Assembly: GCA_000320545.1 (NCBI GenBank)
Contig: ADNK01000550.1
Coordinates: forward strand, 62,001 to 126,000
Direction of reading: 5' to 3'
From: Bigelowiella natans CCMP2755
Taxonomy: Eukaryota; Cercozoa; Chlorarachniophyceae
Length of the DNA stretch: 64,000 nt
In this document: piece by piece, positions 42,701 through 51,200 of the stretch
Numbering within the stretch: the first letter of the stretch is position 1
How the letters are laid out: each line of letters starts with the position of its first letter
Translations under genes and position numbers: made by a program
The notes under the pieces: generated by a model
What the model was told of the DNA's origin: nothing
Seen by the model: the letters and a program-made list of their open reading frames with translations, nothing else
The model's database searches: none

Positions 42701-42804
42701 ATACCTTTGATGAAAGCAATTCGTTTGAGTTCGGTCATGCTGCATGCCTGCAACTCATTGACAAGAGCATTCTTCTTTTTTTCAACGCTACGTGGAGTCC
42801 TCAT
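39775..42804 (-). CDS. Large membrane or virion protein with Gly-rich repeats, 1009 aa
   Basis: The N-terminal 50 residues (ALVNELQACSMTELKRIAF and KKKAMVRGIEEFV) resemble a SAP-like helix pair, followed by a basic Lys/Arg/Ser stretch of about 90 residues. Then comes a Cys-containing domain (KCPDFMTYDVNSNCCKF). Near residues 320-385 lies a Gly/Ala-rich hydrophobic segment (IGAILGGLFGAGLVAATGPL), and near 740-840 a second with an in-frame 15-residue repeat (GGTVAGATVTAGGTV) leading to a hydrophobic helix (AAVLLVTSAAMYFLYQGIV). I infer a membrane-spanning virion protein, perhaps with DNA-binding N-terminus. The largest such gene in the window; family not recognised. Confidence 0.72.
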   Translation of the reverse strand: MRTPRSVEKKKNALVNELQACSMTELKRIAFIKGIHVSSDMRKKKKAMVRGIEEFVMCNQAKPSQPKTKSKPAKIARKESKKVTKTRAKSKSHASKPLQRRSAPNGRTNDAKSKKKTKKEQKVNRSSKKTTVRSRRSRNPGEIKQGKQIVNGCLLRPSHDETTGLETKCPDFMTYDVNSNCCKFSNEWMNKLRNEIDYDQNMMQLNNLISDSSVSNNEKIFLKNYLREQGQNFERNVTGVVAERFSSTANDRSTMYWVIDAVKSFYKHIKDSLYFVMASFSLLLKAMQRIYEGVKKTFKIDYALNKLKKLLESREKSAAIGAILGGLFGAGLVAATGPLSLGLAGVSVGMGTAGAVGAGVGGLLGYYGISSLMSALVNSSFVQKAKSYFMSQLMSPMGITMALDFFLETKRMVCARLGVLWSNKVLWLDYCAKNNYSLVKQISEDFGQNVNKSIDCYMLNGLFKETGQKGMKMLRQGAQVSAEILLDQSKGWMDFATQGALNFGKTLTGGAVDLTDSAPKAVIETEKKSLNPIFDCIEMALNFALGHTFIGINLEETWQKLQTLFNYEDCVFAYRKERVRLLHQNMLRTADESLNDAIKNGFAELYLGGKLQKLNGVVDVRKLLVNHVGSQPTTLTLTQKLAGAMTRHMRKQYAKQELQARRAYRMGAVLNSLRKGHVITAASETSKAVFYDPLAQYDTVGDYYKPIKGQMMESSADTVKNAGVVSGIMSAITGTIAATKSATLAVAGGTTAATAAGGAGGTVAGATVTAGGTVGGTVAGATVTAGGTVGGTVAGIGYGALAIKFSAIAAVLLVTSAAMYFLYQGIVVEHFEDYKTKPLEEMTNVNLNELRPIITKIRRANVDDIINGMMKEANTEQYVVSGSVASSKIPKISIKFTSKSGADKAEAAFVNNHHRAAFTNMVLAKENVLLYLEKKYQKFINANPDLETKKEALEYKNHQFGEIKEHRAHVIALKRIGTELTLYNSDLDPTMDQEHTEYGFKPTSVQSKV
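40421..40540 (-). repeat. 45-base tandem repeat coding for GGTVAGATVTA
   Basis: Over two and a half copies of a 45-base unit, nearly identical at DNA level, coding for a 15-residue Gly/Thr/Val/Ala repeat. The high DNA identity points to recent duplication. Confidence 0.85.
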
Positions 42805-42918
42805 AGATGATTATGCTACTCTTGTAAGCACATGTAGTAGATGTTCAAGAAAGCAATTGTTAGTACATCATCAAAGCAGACAGATAAATAAAAAAAATAT
42901 ATAATTTCACTATGTGCA

Positions 42919-43839
42919 TTACAAGGCATACACTATTTTGAGGTCCGACATTCGTCGAGCTTGCGCTGTGACGCTACGATTGTTCCCGACGTTGTTCGCG
43001 GCATAAATATGTAGTGCCTCAGCGAACTGTCGACGGGGTCGCAAAGCTGTATAATGACCTCCAGTCTGCAACATGAAGCACATTGGTATGCCCGCGAAAC
43101 ACGGGACAGACTTCTCAAGAACAATGCATTTAGGGGCGACTCTCGGAAATGAAAGACGTTTCTTCCGCATGTATGGAAAGAAAACGATCCATTTACGCAT
43201 TGGTACGTAAAACACACAAATTATGAAACCACTGAGCATTGACATGAGCTGTAGTTCTTCTGCCTCGACTTGCTTGTTGCTAGATTTGAGACGGTTTCTT
43301 ACTAATTCGGCTTGCGTGTCATACAGAAACAGCGAATTCGGAGGGGGTGTCTTTGGGCAGGATTTGCTTTCCTCCCTATCTTCTGTTTCACTGAAACTGT
43401 CATCCGAATCCTCCTGCTCGTTTTGTTCAGAAGCGTACTCCTGGTGAAGAAAATTGAGACACGTCGTCAGTGCTCGTTTCAAGCTTTTCAATTTGCGTTC
43501 GCGCAGGCACACTTTTAGACGATTCACTTTGTCTTCGTGCATGGACTCGACAGGAACTTGATCAAACATTCTGCTTCTTGCATGCGTTAGGACAGTCTGA
43601 TATGCGTGGTATCCGCAATTACCATCACCGGGTACATCTATGATCTCAAACAAGTTTTCGATCACAGGTTTTTCAGTGAATTTGGCCGAATGTTTTTTCG
43701 TCTTGATTTCTTCGTCATCAACATTAGTTTCATCAATTTTCATGTGTTTAGCACTCAACTCGAACACCGTGTTCAATTCATTTGCAACTGTCCGATGCTT
43801 TTGACATTCTGAATGGGGAGCTATAGCTTCAATGTTCAT
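42919..43839 (-). CDS. OTU-type cysteine protease (deubiquitinase-like)
   Basis: A 306-aa protein. The catalytic block is VPGDGNCGYHA (Asp72, Gly, Asn, Cys75), followed by helices with RMFDQVPVESMHEDKVNRLK. The His block is TGGHYTALRP with His near residue 262, and upstream lies the strand pair FIICVFYVPMRKWIVFF. OTU proteases cut ubiquitin or related chains; viral members often blunt host antiviral signalling. An acidic insertion near residues 150-175 (EQNEQEDSDDSFSETED) is unusual. ATG at 43839 is the only good start. Activity is likely because the main catalytic residues are present; the substrate is unknown. Confidence 0.8.
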   Translation of the reverse strand: MNIEAIAPHSECQKHRTVANELNTVFELSAKHMKIDETNVDDEEIKTKKHSAKFTEKPVIENLFEIIDVPGDGNCGYHAYQTVLTHARSRMFDQVPVESMHEDKVNRLKVCLRERKLKSLKRALTTCLNFLHQEYASEQNEQEDSDDSFSETEDREESKSCPKTPPPNSLFLYDTQAELVRNRLKSSNKQVEAEELQLMSMLSGFIICVFYVPMRKWIVFFPYMRKKRLSFPRVAPKCIVLEKSVPCFAGIPMCFMLQTGGHYTALRPRRQFAEALHIYAANNVGNNRSVTAQARRMSDLKIVYAL

Positions 43840-44013
43840 CGCGGTGCAGGATAAATGTCAAATGTTCTAAATGTGTCTATCACAATGTAAAATAAAAATG
43901 TTACAACACTTTTTGTTTATTTCGAATGTCAAAAAAAAACCACTCCACAAATCGGGTACATCTGTGTGCACACAGTGCATCTTAACCAAAACAGTGCGTC
44001 CAATCACTAAAGA

Positions 44014-44256
44014 ATGAAATTTAGACGTACGATGAAACAGTTGCAATATGACATCATTCGAAACAGATGCAAAGTTTCTCATTGTGCATGCATGCATTCA
44101 GCCTTGAAAAAACTGCGACGTACTCACATCGCAGCGACAGACGCGCTACTTAACAAACAGGATGAAGACAGCGTTGTTGAAATATGGCAAAGACATCTGC
44201 GCGTAATGCACCCAACCAGTCTCGCACGCATGCGAGGATGTGCGCAGCAAGATTGA
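44014..44256 (+). CDS. Small basic Cys/His protein, 80 aa
   Basis: Product with NRCKVSHCACMHS near residue 17-30, possibly metal-binding, and many Arg/Lys. Not recognised. It is divergent from the OTU gene and converges with the 44271 gene with 14 bases between. Coding status rests on position and composition. Confidence 0.48.
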   Translation: MKFRRTMKQLQYDIIRNRCKVSHCACMHSALKKLRRTHIAATDALLNKQDEDSVVEIWQRHLRVMHPTSLARMRGCAQQD

Positions 44257-44270
44257 TACATTTGTGACAC

Positions 44271-45083
44271 TTACTCTAATTCGTCGGTCATAAAGTTAAA
44301 TGGCCTGGGCACTTCCTTTAATAAGTTATCATTTCCGCTTTGCTCTTCAGTTGGTCTCAACACAGTTTCGTCATCAACCAATGGACCAACTGAGGGACTA
44401 TTTAAAAATTGTGCAGATTGCTCATCAACAGATTGGTTGTCAAAAGGAACAGAAACGTTGCCATTCGCATCATTTGCATCTTCTTCTTGTAATTGATCTG
44501 GAAAAAGAACTAAAGGAACATTAGCTTGGCCTTCCTCTTCGTCTAGAAGGGGGGGGATGTCAATTGAGTCTACTTCTTTAATTTTAGCATCATTTTCAAC
44601 ATTTTCACCAGCTTGGCCTTTCGTGGCCAGCACCGATTGGCCATCATCGAATATATTTTCATTGAGATTGATTTCTGAATCAGGTACAGGCTCAAATGCC
44701 TGTTGCTCATTGTTTGATTTTTTCTCGCTCTTTTGGTCAATCGGGATTTTTCTGTATTTTGGTTTACTCACTTTGTACGGTTTCGTTTGTTCTATGTAAA
44801 GATCGGATTGTGTGTAGTTTGTTATTCCTTGTTCTTTCAGTTGATTTTTGTGTTCTTCGATCTCTTGTTTGTTCATGCAGTATCGGTAATACGTTCTTTC
44901 AGCTCCGTTGAGTATTGATTTCCGTTTTCTTTGGTACGGCATTGGTTTGCGAAGGTAGAATCCTTGTTTGCAGCGCACTCGTCTGTGACAGTGTGTGCGT
45001 TTGAAAAGGTTTTCTTTGACATCAAAATTCTCATCTGTAGGTCTCGAGCTACATGATATTTTGTCTTTTTTTTCGTCGGCCAT
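44271..45083 (-). CDS. Unknown protein with basic head and acidic tail, 270 aa
   Basis: Residues 1-75 are basic with RTHCHRRVRCKQGFYLRK, and QRKRKSILNGAERTYYRY. Residues after 120 are acidic and Gln/Asn-rich (EPVPDSEINLNENIFDDG, LLDEEEGQANVPLV), likely disordered. No family recognised. Such a two-part charge pattern is common in virion or scaffold proteins. The frame extends 19 codons upstream to a GTG; ATG 45083 is used. A T8 tract read on the minus strand overlaps the next upstream stop, about 60 bases before the ATG. Confidence 0.62.
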   Translation of the reverse strand: MADEKKDKISCSSRPTDENFDVKENLFKRTHCHRRVRCKQGFYLRKPMPYQRKRKSILNGAERTYYRYCMNKQEIEEHKNQLKEQGITNYTQSDLYIEQTKPYKVSKPKYRKIPIDQKSEKKSNNEQQAFEPVPDSEINLNENIFDDGQSVLATKGQAGENVENDAKIKEVDSIDIPPLLDEEEGQANVPLVLFPDQLQEEDANDANGNVSVPFDNQSVDEQSAQFLNSPSVGPLVDDETVLRPTEEQSGNDNLLKEVPRPFNFMTDELE

Positions 45084-45152
45084 AGTGTGCGTGTGCTTAT
45101 TCTTGCCAATGTGACTCTGACAATTGCAACAACACACCACAACAAAAAAAAT

Positions 45153-47090
45153 TTACTTGGATTCACAACCAACCCATCTGTATTCGTGTTGCTGTTGGTG
45201 TGTGTGCATCATTCGTTCGGCCATGCTGCGTTGAGCACGCGCGTTCCGGTAGCTGGGATCGATTTTCTCCGTTACAAAGATGTGTCTCAGCATGGTGCAT
45301 CCCACACGACGACCAAGCTCCTTCTCGAAAGCTCGCAATACAAACTGGGTGTAACTGTTGTTGTTTAAAAAACCACTGTCTTCCGATCTCGAGTTGAGAA
45401 TGAGGTGGGTGCGGGGCTTCAGCATCAAAGACAAAGCTATCGCAAAATGCAAGCCTGGTGGGATTTTCTCAACGAACTCGGCGTACCTTTGCGCTGTCTT
45501 GTACCTGGTAAACCGCATAAAGCTTGTTTTACCCGTCGACCCACTTAGAAATACAAAATTGTGCGCCCCACCTACCACTTTTTTCAAGGTTTCTACGTCG
45601 AAGGCGTCTTTGGCGTCCTTTACAATGCATTTTTTGGCAGTTGCTAAGGTCTTAAGCGCAGACACTTGACCTAGGATGTGTTTCCGAAGTGGCTCTTCAA
45701 GTGAACTTTTCGAGGTTTTGTTTTTTCCAGCAAGCTGCTTTGCAAACTGAGAAATCGAAACATGCTCCGCATCCGAACCCTTTCCGGTTTTCTTCTGCCC
45801 AAACCATCGACTGTAAAACTTTGCAAAAAATGAACGCTCGAAGAGTATGCGCACGTTGCCGTAATCAGCCCGTTTGGGAGGAAGATGTGTAAGAACACTA
45901 AACAGCATGAACTTGTTCGACAATGATCGTTCATTTGTTTCTTTCTGAGTCGGAGTTTTTGCCTCTTGGAGGCCAAGTGCCTGAAGCCCGATTTCTTTGA
46001 TCACCTCATCAAACAAACTCTTTTGATGTTTCTTGATCTCAGCCATGGAGACGTAATTCTTTTTCGCTTTGATGGGCATCTTGCTGGCGTTCTTGGTGTT
46101 CGCATCAGCACGCAGTCCTTGCTTGCCGAGTGTCTGTCGCACCTGAATACGTTTTTGTTTTTGTTGCAACAGCTGCAAGCGTCGTCGCAGCGCGGCAATC
46201 AACTGCATTGAGGCGTTATTTGCAACGGTACACTTCACTTTGTCGTTTTTCCCGTCCTTCTTTGCGGACGACGGTTTGTCACCATTGACCAAACTCTTTT
46301 GATAGCTTAATGCTATTGTTCGGTTGCACTGTATCACCGAGCTCATCGCACTCAATGCATTCATCAGTGTGTTTCTCGTGATCATCTTCTTCTCACACAT
46401 CAAGGTGAGCGCAGCTAATGTAGTTGTGCAGTGCTTAAAGACTAATTGGGCGAACGGCAAGGGGCGTCCGCGCCGAACCGCGCTTGCGAATTCGCGTATT
46501 TTGCTGTGACTGATGATGCCTTTCTTCTTCAAATGCTCCTTTAAAAACTGCAGAAGCAACTCGCGTCGCTCTTCGGATTTGTCGTCGGTCGATTTCGGTT
46601 TCTCTAAAGAGGGGAAGAGCAATTTCTGAATCATTTTTAGACGATGCATGTAGTTGTCAACTGAATGTCCGGCCTGTACGAGCATGAGCTCAAGTTTGTC
46701 CTTGTCAGTGAAACTGGCATGAGTCGTAAAATGATCGGAAGCTTTTTGGTTTGAAACAATTTGTTTTTCTGGTTTGGCAGTAACTTTTTTCTTTGCGGGG
46801 GTTGCCTTGTTATTGTTCAGCAACCGATTCAACATGTTGTCCCGTTGCACTCGTTTAGAATCAGCATCTCGACGGAAAACTGCCTGGCCTTTCAAAAGCC
46901 TCGAACGGTCTTTGTAGGCGGCCCGTAGTTCCCTTCTTTTGCTATCCATCTTGTGGCCCTGCGTTCGCATTTTAAGGTATGCACGGCGATACCGAGTTTC
47001 GAAATTTTTGTCGTTGTCTGCACATGAAAGAAGCGTCGCATTCATTTTCCTTTTGATTTCTGCTTTTCTTGCTTTCTGTGCGTTCACCAT
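45153..47090 (-). CDS. Tyrosine recombinase-like protein with large N-terminal part
   Basis: A 645-aa protein. The last 130 residues fit the catalytic part of tyrosine recombinases of virophage, polinton-like and NCLDV type: FTRYKTAQRYAEFVEKIP (with the beta-hairpin Lys), then LRHIFVTEK (Arg602 and His603), RMMHTH (His629) and the nucleophile candidate Tyr637 in HEYRWV. The first catalytic Arg is not obvious by eye, and the box II reads C-x-x-L-R-H rather than H-x-x-R. The N-terminal 400 residues are Lys/Arg-rich and helical and may bind DNA. Such enzymes integrate or resolve DNA. ATG 47090 is the first in frame after a GTG. Confidence 0.68.
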   Translation of the reverse strand: MVNAQKARKAEIKRKMNATLLSCADNDKNFETRYRRAYLKMRTQGHKMDSKRRELRAAYKDRSRLLKGQAVFRRDADSKRVQRDNMLNRLLNNNKATPAKKKVTAKPEKQIVSNQKASDHFTTHASFTDKDKLELMLVQAGHSVDNYMHRLKMIQKLLFPSLEKPKSTDDKSEERRELLLQFLKEHLKKKGIISHSKIREFASAVRRGRPLPFAQLVFKHCTTTLAALTLMCEKKMITRNTLMNALSAMSSVIQCNRTIALSYQKSLVNGDKPSSAKKDGKNDKVKCTVANNASMQLIAALRRRLQLLQQKQKRIQVRQTLGKQGLRADANTKNASKMPIKAKKNYVSMAEIKKHQKSLFDEVIKEIGLQALGLQEAKTPTQKETNERSLSNKFMLFSVLTHLPPKRADYGNVRILFERSFFAKFYSRWFGQKKTGKGSDAEHVSISQFAKQLAGKNKTSKSSLEEPLRKHILGQVSALKTLATAKKCIVKDAKDAFDVETLKKVVGGAHNFVFLSGSTGKTSFMRFTRYKTAQRYAEFVEKIPPGLHFAIALSLMLKPRTHLILNSRSEDSGFLNNNSYTQFVLRAFEKELGRRVGCTMLRHIFVTEKIDPSYRNARAQRSMAERMMHTHQQQHEYRWVGCESK

Positions 47091-47137
47091 GTCGAATGCA
47101 GATTGGGCAATTTTGCAAAGACCCCGCACGCCCCTAA

Positions 47138-47150
47138 AATATTTTTTTTC
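47138..47150 (+). promoter_or_regulatory. T-tract promoter-like element
   Basis: AATATTTTTTTTC between divergent genes, about 100 bases ahead of the 47249 gene and about 50 bases from the opposite start. Same type as other T-tracts. Confidence 0.28.
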
Positions 47151-47248
47151 TGCTCAAGTTTGCCGATGCCACCTAAACGCAGAGCGGTCACCAAAACAAA
47201 CATCATCATCGAAATAAAATCAACTGCCCAACACCACACTAGCAAACA

Positions 47249-47596
47249 ATGGCGTTGTTTTTAATCGACACTCTCCAGGACCTGCTCGCCGACGAGTTTG
47301 TGTACAATCTAACCGACCACCCCATTCGCACGGCTGTCATCGGATCTGTTGTTACGTATTTTGTGTACGTGCAACTGCAAGCTGACGGAATAAAGAGCAT
47401 CGACAATGCTACATCTGCAATGGTCGATGTCATGTACGACATGATAACATGGGTCTTAATGAGCGCAATACACATCATGTTCTTACCGGTAATCTTTGTG
47501 CTCAATTTTTTTGAAGGGATTGGAGACTCCTTGGTAGAAGAATCAAAAAACCTAAAGGCACCCAAACTTGAATTCAAAGTCAACACCAAAATATGA
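47249..47596 (+). CDS. Small membrane protein, 115 aa
   Basis: Hydrophobic segments near residues 28-45 (AVIGSVVTYFVYVQL) and 65-90 (MITWVLMSAIHIMFLPVIFVLNFFEG), then a hydrophilic tail. Probably a virion or host-membrane protein; family not recognised. It converges with the 47607 gene. Confidence 0.65.
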   Translation: MALFLIDTLQDLLADEFVYNLTDHPIRTAVIGSVVTYFVYVQLQADGIKSIDNATSAMVDVMYDMITWVLMSAIHIMFLPVIFVLNFFEGIGDSLVEESKNLKAPKLEFKVNTKI

Positions 47597-47606
47597 AGAA
47601 TTTAGT

Positions 47607-48122
47607 TTAGTAACATTTGTCTTCACTGTGCTTGTGAATCCATTTTACAACATGATTGAGTAGTGGCTTCGTTACTTTGTACCATTCGTCCATGCCAGAA
47701 CCACTTACCGCGTTTTTTCCGTCTTTGTAAAAGTATCCATATTTGTTGTTGCTATCGACCACTTCAAACATAAAGTTTTGTGCATCCAAAACAGAAACTT
47801 TATCATGCTGTTGTGGGGCTAGCACCGCTATGCGCTGTTTTTTCTCTAGGATGTCTGTCACGTCTTTTAGTGTCAGGTGTGATGATTTCGGGGGTTTGGA
47901 TCTCCACGTTGTCACAACGTCGTTTTCAAGCAAAGGATCTAGCTTGTGGTAAATTCTGTCAGCTGTTTTGATCAGAGCTTCAATTTGTTTTTTGCAATGT
48001 TTAAAGTCCTTTGCATTTGAAATGAACAGCTTTGGGTTCATGCATCGTTTCTCGATTCGTCTCATTTTTGCTATGTTTCTAGATGTTTTCGATTGATTTG
48101 CGAGTCGCATGCGCGATCGCAT
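47607..48122 (-). CDS. Unknown basic protein, 171 aa
   Basis: Not recognised. Basic N-terminus (MRSRMRLANQSKTSRNIAKMRR) and a C-terminal part with KYGYFYKDGKNAVSGSGMDEWY. Divergent from the Erv1-domain gene over a short AT-rich region containing T8. Function unknown. Confidence 0.6.
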   Translation of the reverse strand: MRSRMRLANQSKTSRNIAKMRRIEKRCMNPKLFISNAKDFKHCKKQIEALIKTADRIYHKLDPLLENDVVTTWRSKPPKSSHLTLKDVTDILEKKQRIAVLAPQQHDKVSVLDAQNFMFEVVDSNNKYGYFYKDGKNAVSGSGMDEWYKVTKPLLNHVVKWIHKHSEDKCY

Positions 48123-48191
48123 TTGTGTTTCATTTGCCTCTTGTTTGGTTTGCGAGTTTCTTTTTAAAAAAAAATTAAAAAATCAGTGAAC

Positions 48192-48202
48192 ATATTTTTT
48201 TT
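48192..48202 (+). promoter_or_regulatory. T-tract promoter-like element ahead of the Erv1-domain gene
   Basis: ATATTTTTTTT, 41 bases before the ATG at 48244, between divergent genes. Function inferred from recurrence. Confidence 0.35.
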
Positions 48203-48243
48203 GGCATTGAGACAGAAAAAACGTGAATACACTTTGTTGTCCA

Positions 48244-51200
48244 ATGCAGGCAAGCAATGTGGTTTCGAATCCTAACCCCAACGACCACAAAGACAGACTC
48301 ACTTCTCTTGTGAATTCACTCCACAACAACGAACACTACGCAGGGCCGCACGTGTGGGGACACAGGTACTGGAAATGCCTTCATTTGTTTAGCATCTGCG
48401 CAGCTACAAAACCTGGACTTTTCTTCACCTTCATCTTTAAGTCGCTACCTGAACTACTCCCATGCGCTACCTGCCGAAATCACCACATGGAGAACATGAT
48501 GCAGGGCGGTTTGGCAGAGTTAGCCGATGCGACAGTGCTGTGCAGAAAAAACGAGTACGAGCGACGATACAGGTGCGTTCGATTTGTCTGCAAGATGCGG
48601 CTGCAGGTCAGCAAGTACGGGGGCATAGCGCACGAGCATTCTTGCGCTCAAAAAATGAGAACCTACTTCGTCAATGCATTAGGCATCGACATACCTTACG
48701 ACCCGAAACCGAGTCATCCGATACATCGCGCCATACGATTGGAAAACGAAGTCAATGCTGCCGCCAGGAAAAAGCTCCCGCAAATCAAAGACATCAAAAA
48801 ACGATTCGACCGCGCAGTACAAAAAGTCGATGTTGAGGCTGAGTTTTTGCGAGCGTTCGAGTCGGTGCAATCCCAATTCATGCAAACGACCTCGTTCGTC
48901 CCACTCAAAGTTTACATTGCAGATCTTTGGTTCATGCTGCACATGTGCGTCATGATCATCGACCGCACCCCTTCAAAGTTCGAGGCGCACCACGGGGTCA
49001 TGCAAAACATGGACTTTGCCATAGCCGCTGCGGCTGACAAAAACAAAAACCCGGAAACAACCACGACACTCTCTGCCTACAACCACTACAAAACCAAAAT
49101 GACCACGTGGTTTGTATCCCATGTACTTGACATGATTCCACGCGTGCACGGGGAATTCGTCTTGGCGCAACATTGCAAATCGGTTGCAGGGTTTGGGCAG
49201 CCGCAGCAAAAGAGAAAGTTGCTACAAAGATTGCACTTGCGAGAAGGTGTGCGTAGAATGAAGGGCGACCGTAACAATCTCATCTCATTTGTGCACCACA
49301 TGCACAGCAAACTACGGGAGTTCTATTCGCCTCACGGAATGGCCAACGGAACACACGCGGCCTCAACACGAGCAGTGGTTCGGTCAGCCTTGTGTCGAAG
49401 CAATTTGCATGCGATTCTGCAAACCTCGATGTCCACAAAGTGTGACGCATTGGACGGGCTGCTGCGGAAAAAGGGAGCATATTTGCCACTGAACCTCGTT
49501 AAACATTGCGAAGTAGCAAGCGATGTGCACAACGGGAACTGCCAATCGCATTTAAGCAAACGCATTGATTACTGCTTTCGTGACGTCGCCCACGCACACC
49601 ATGTTGAACAACAGGTGAAAAATCTACTGGTCAACCCTTACCAATTAGCAGAACCGCTAAACACAAAACGAATGAGTGTGCATCGCCGAAACGCGTTGTG
49701 CATTCGTGCAATTTTGGGCGACGGCGTGCAACATGCCCACGCAATGCAAAATCTAGTCTTCAAAATCATAGGGTATCAGCAGATGCACACCGAAACTTAC
49801 GTCGTGCGGTTTGAACAAAGTACGATGGTAAACGCTTGCTTGAAAGCCGTAACCAACATGCTGCACGGCCAAACAGGAAATGCTCACGCGTACGTCGATT
49901 CCACGTTGCCTGTGTTTGATCATTGCAGTGCTCACATCAAGAACATGTACATGACATACAACCCTAGTTATGCAAAAAACACCGTGCAAAAACTTTGCGA
50001 CTGGGCATTGGATGCACAGGGACGACTCGTGCTTCAAAAGTCTCTGGCATTTAGTCGGGTAGTTCTTTTGGCAAACCGTGTGCGCACAGATGTGCTAACC
50101 CTTGACGTCACAAAAATGGAACAAAGCTCGGTACCCTATCTTCGCTGGCTCGCAAAACACGCCTGCACCACGGATGCCGGTCAACAAAGAGAACACGTTT
50201 TCCAACGAATGAATGCTAACGATGCGAGTTCGACTGAATTAGGATCTATAATCCTGACAAGTCGTGATGTAGTTGATGTGGCGCACCCATACAGCGTTGC
50301 AATGCAAAATATGCAGACCGAGTTCCAGGTTCAAAATCGTCCACTGCAAAGCAGCATGATGCACGATGTGTGTTCCACAAATAATTGCCCAAAAAAATGG
50401 ACAGAGTACTTACAGGCGACCGAGCTCTCAGGCGCGCTGCCAAGCAAATTCGTCAAAACGGCTCTCATGCCAGTGCCGCACGACGACGATTACGTGGAGC
50501 GCAAGCTCAATCAAAAAGCACTTGGGATACGGCACAAACGTCAAATCGCAGATGAGATGAACATGGACTGCTACAGACGCAACGATTCCGATGTCACTCA
50601 AGACGAAAGAGTGCAGTTGCGGTCTGTTGAACACTTGTGCTGCGCCCAATCGACTGAAACGCTACAAAGATGTGGCAACGTGGGAGTGGCACGTTCCATG
50701 TACGACAGACAAGATGGCAAAAACGTCTTATCCCAGCTTGAAGCTCAGTCGATAAAACTCCGAGCCAAAGTGTGCAATTATCACGCATGGCTTCGCATGC
50801 ACCAGGATATTCCAATACATCTTAAAACCGTCCACGACAATAGCAAGCACGATGTGCTCAGCCAACAAATGGCATTTCAAAAAATGATTGCACAGTTCTC
50901 AACAACACAGGAAACCGGTCTTAGCATGCACAGACAAACCGTTCTGCACGACTTTTACGAAAAGGAAAAACGTAATCGCACGGGAATGAACGCAGTCGAC
51001 GATGCTATTTCGATGAATGTGAGGACTGGTACCTTGGAACACGCACTTGTTTGTCTGGAGGACATGTGCACAGCAATGGTTTGCAGAGAAATCGCTGCAA
51101 GCTGCATGCTAGCCCACAATGCGTCCCTCAATCTCACACTCAGGGAATCTGTCAATCTCTTAAACGCGTGCATTACGAATTCAAAGTACAATTGGTGGTG

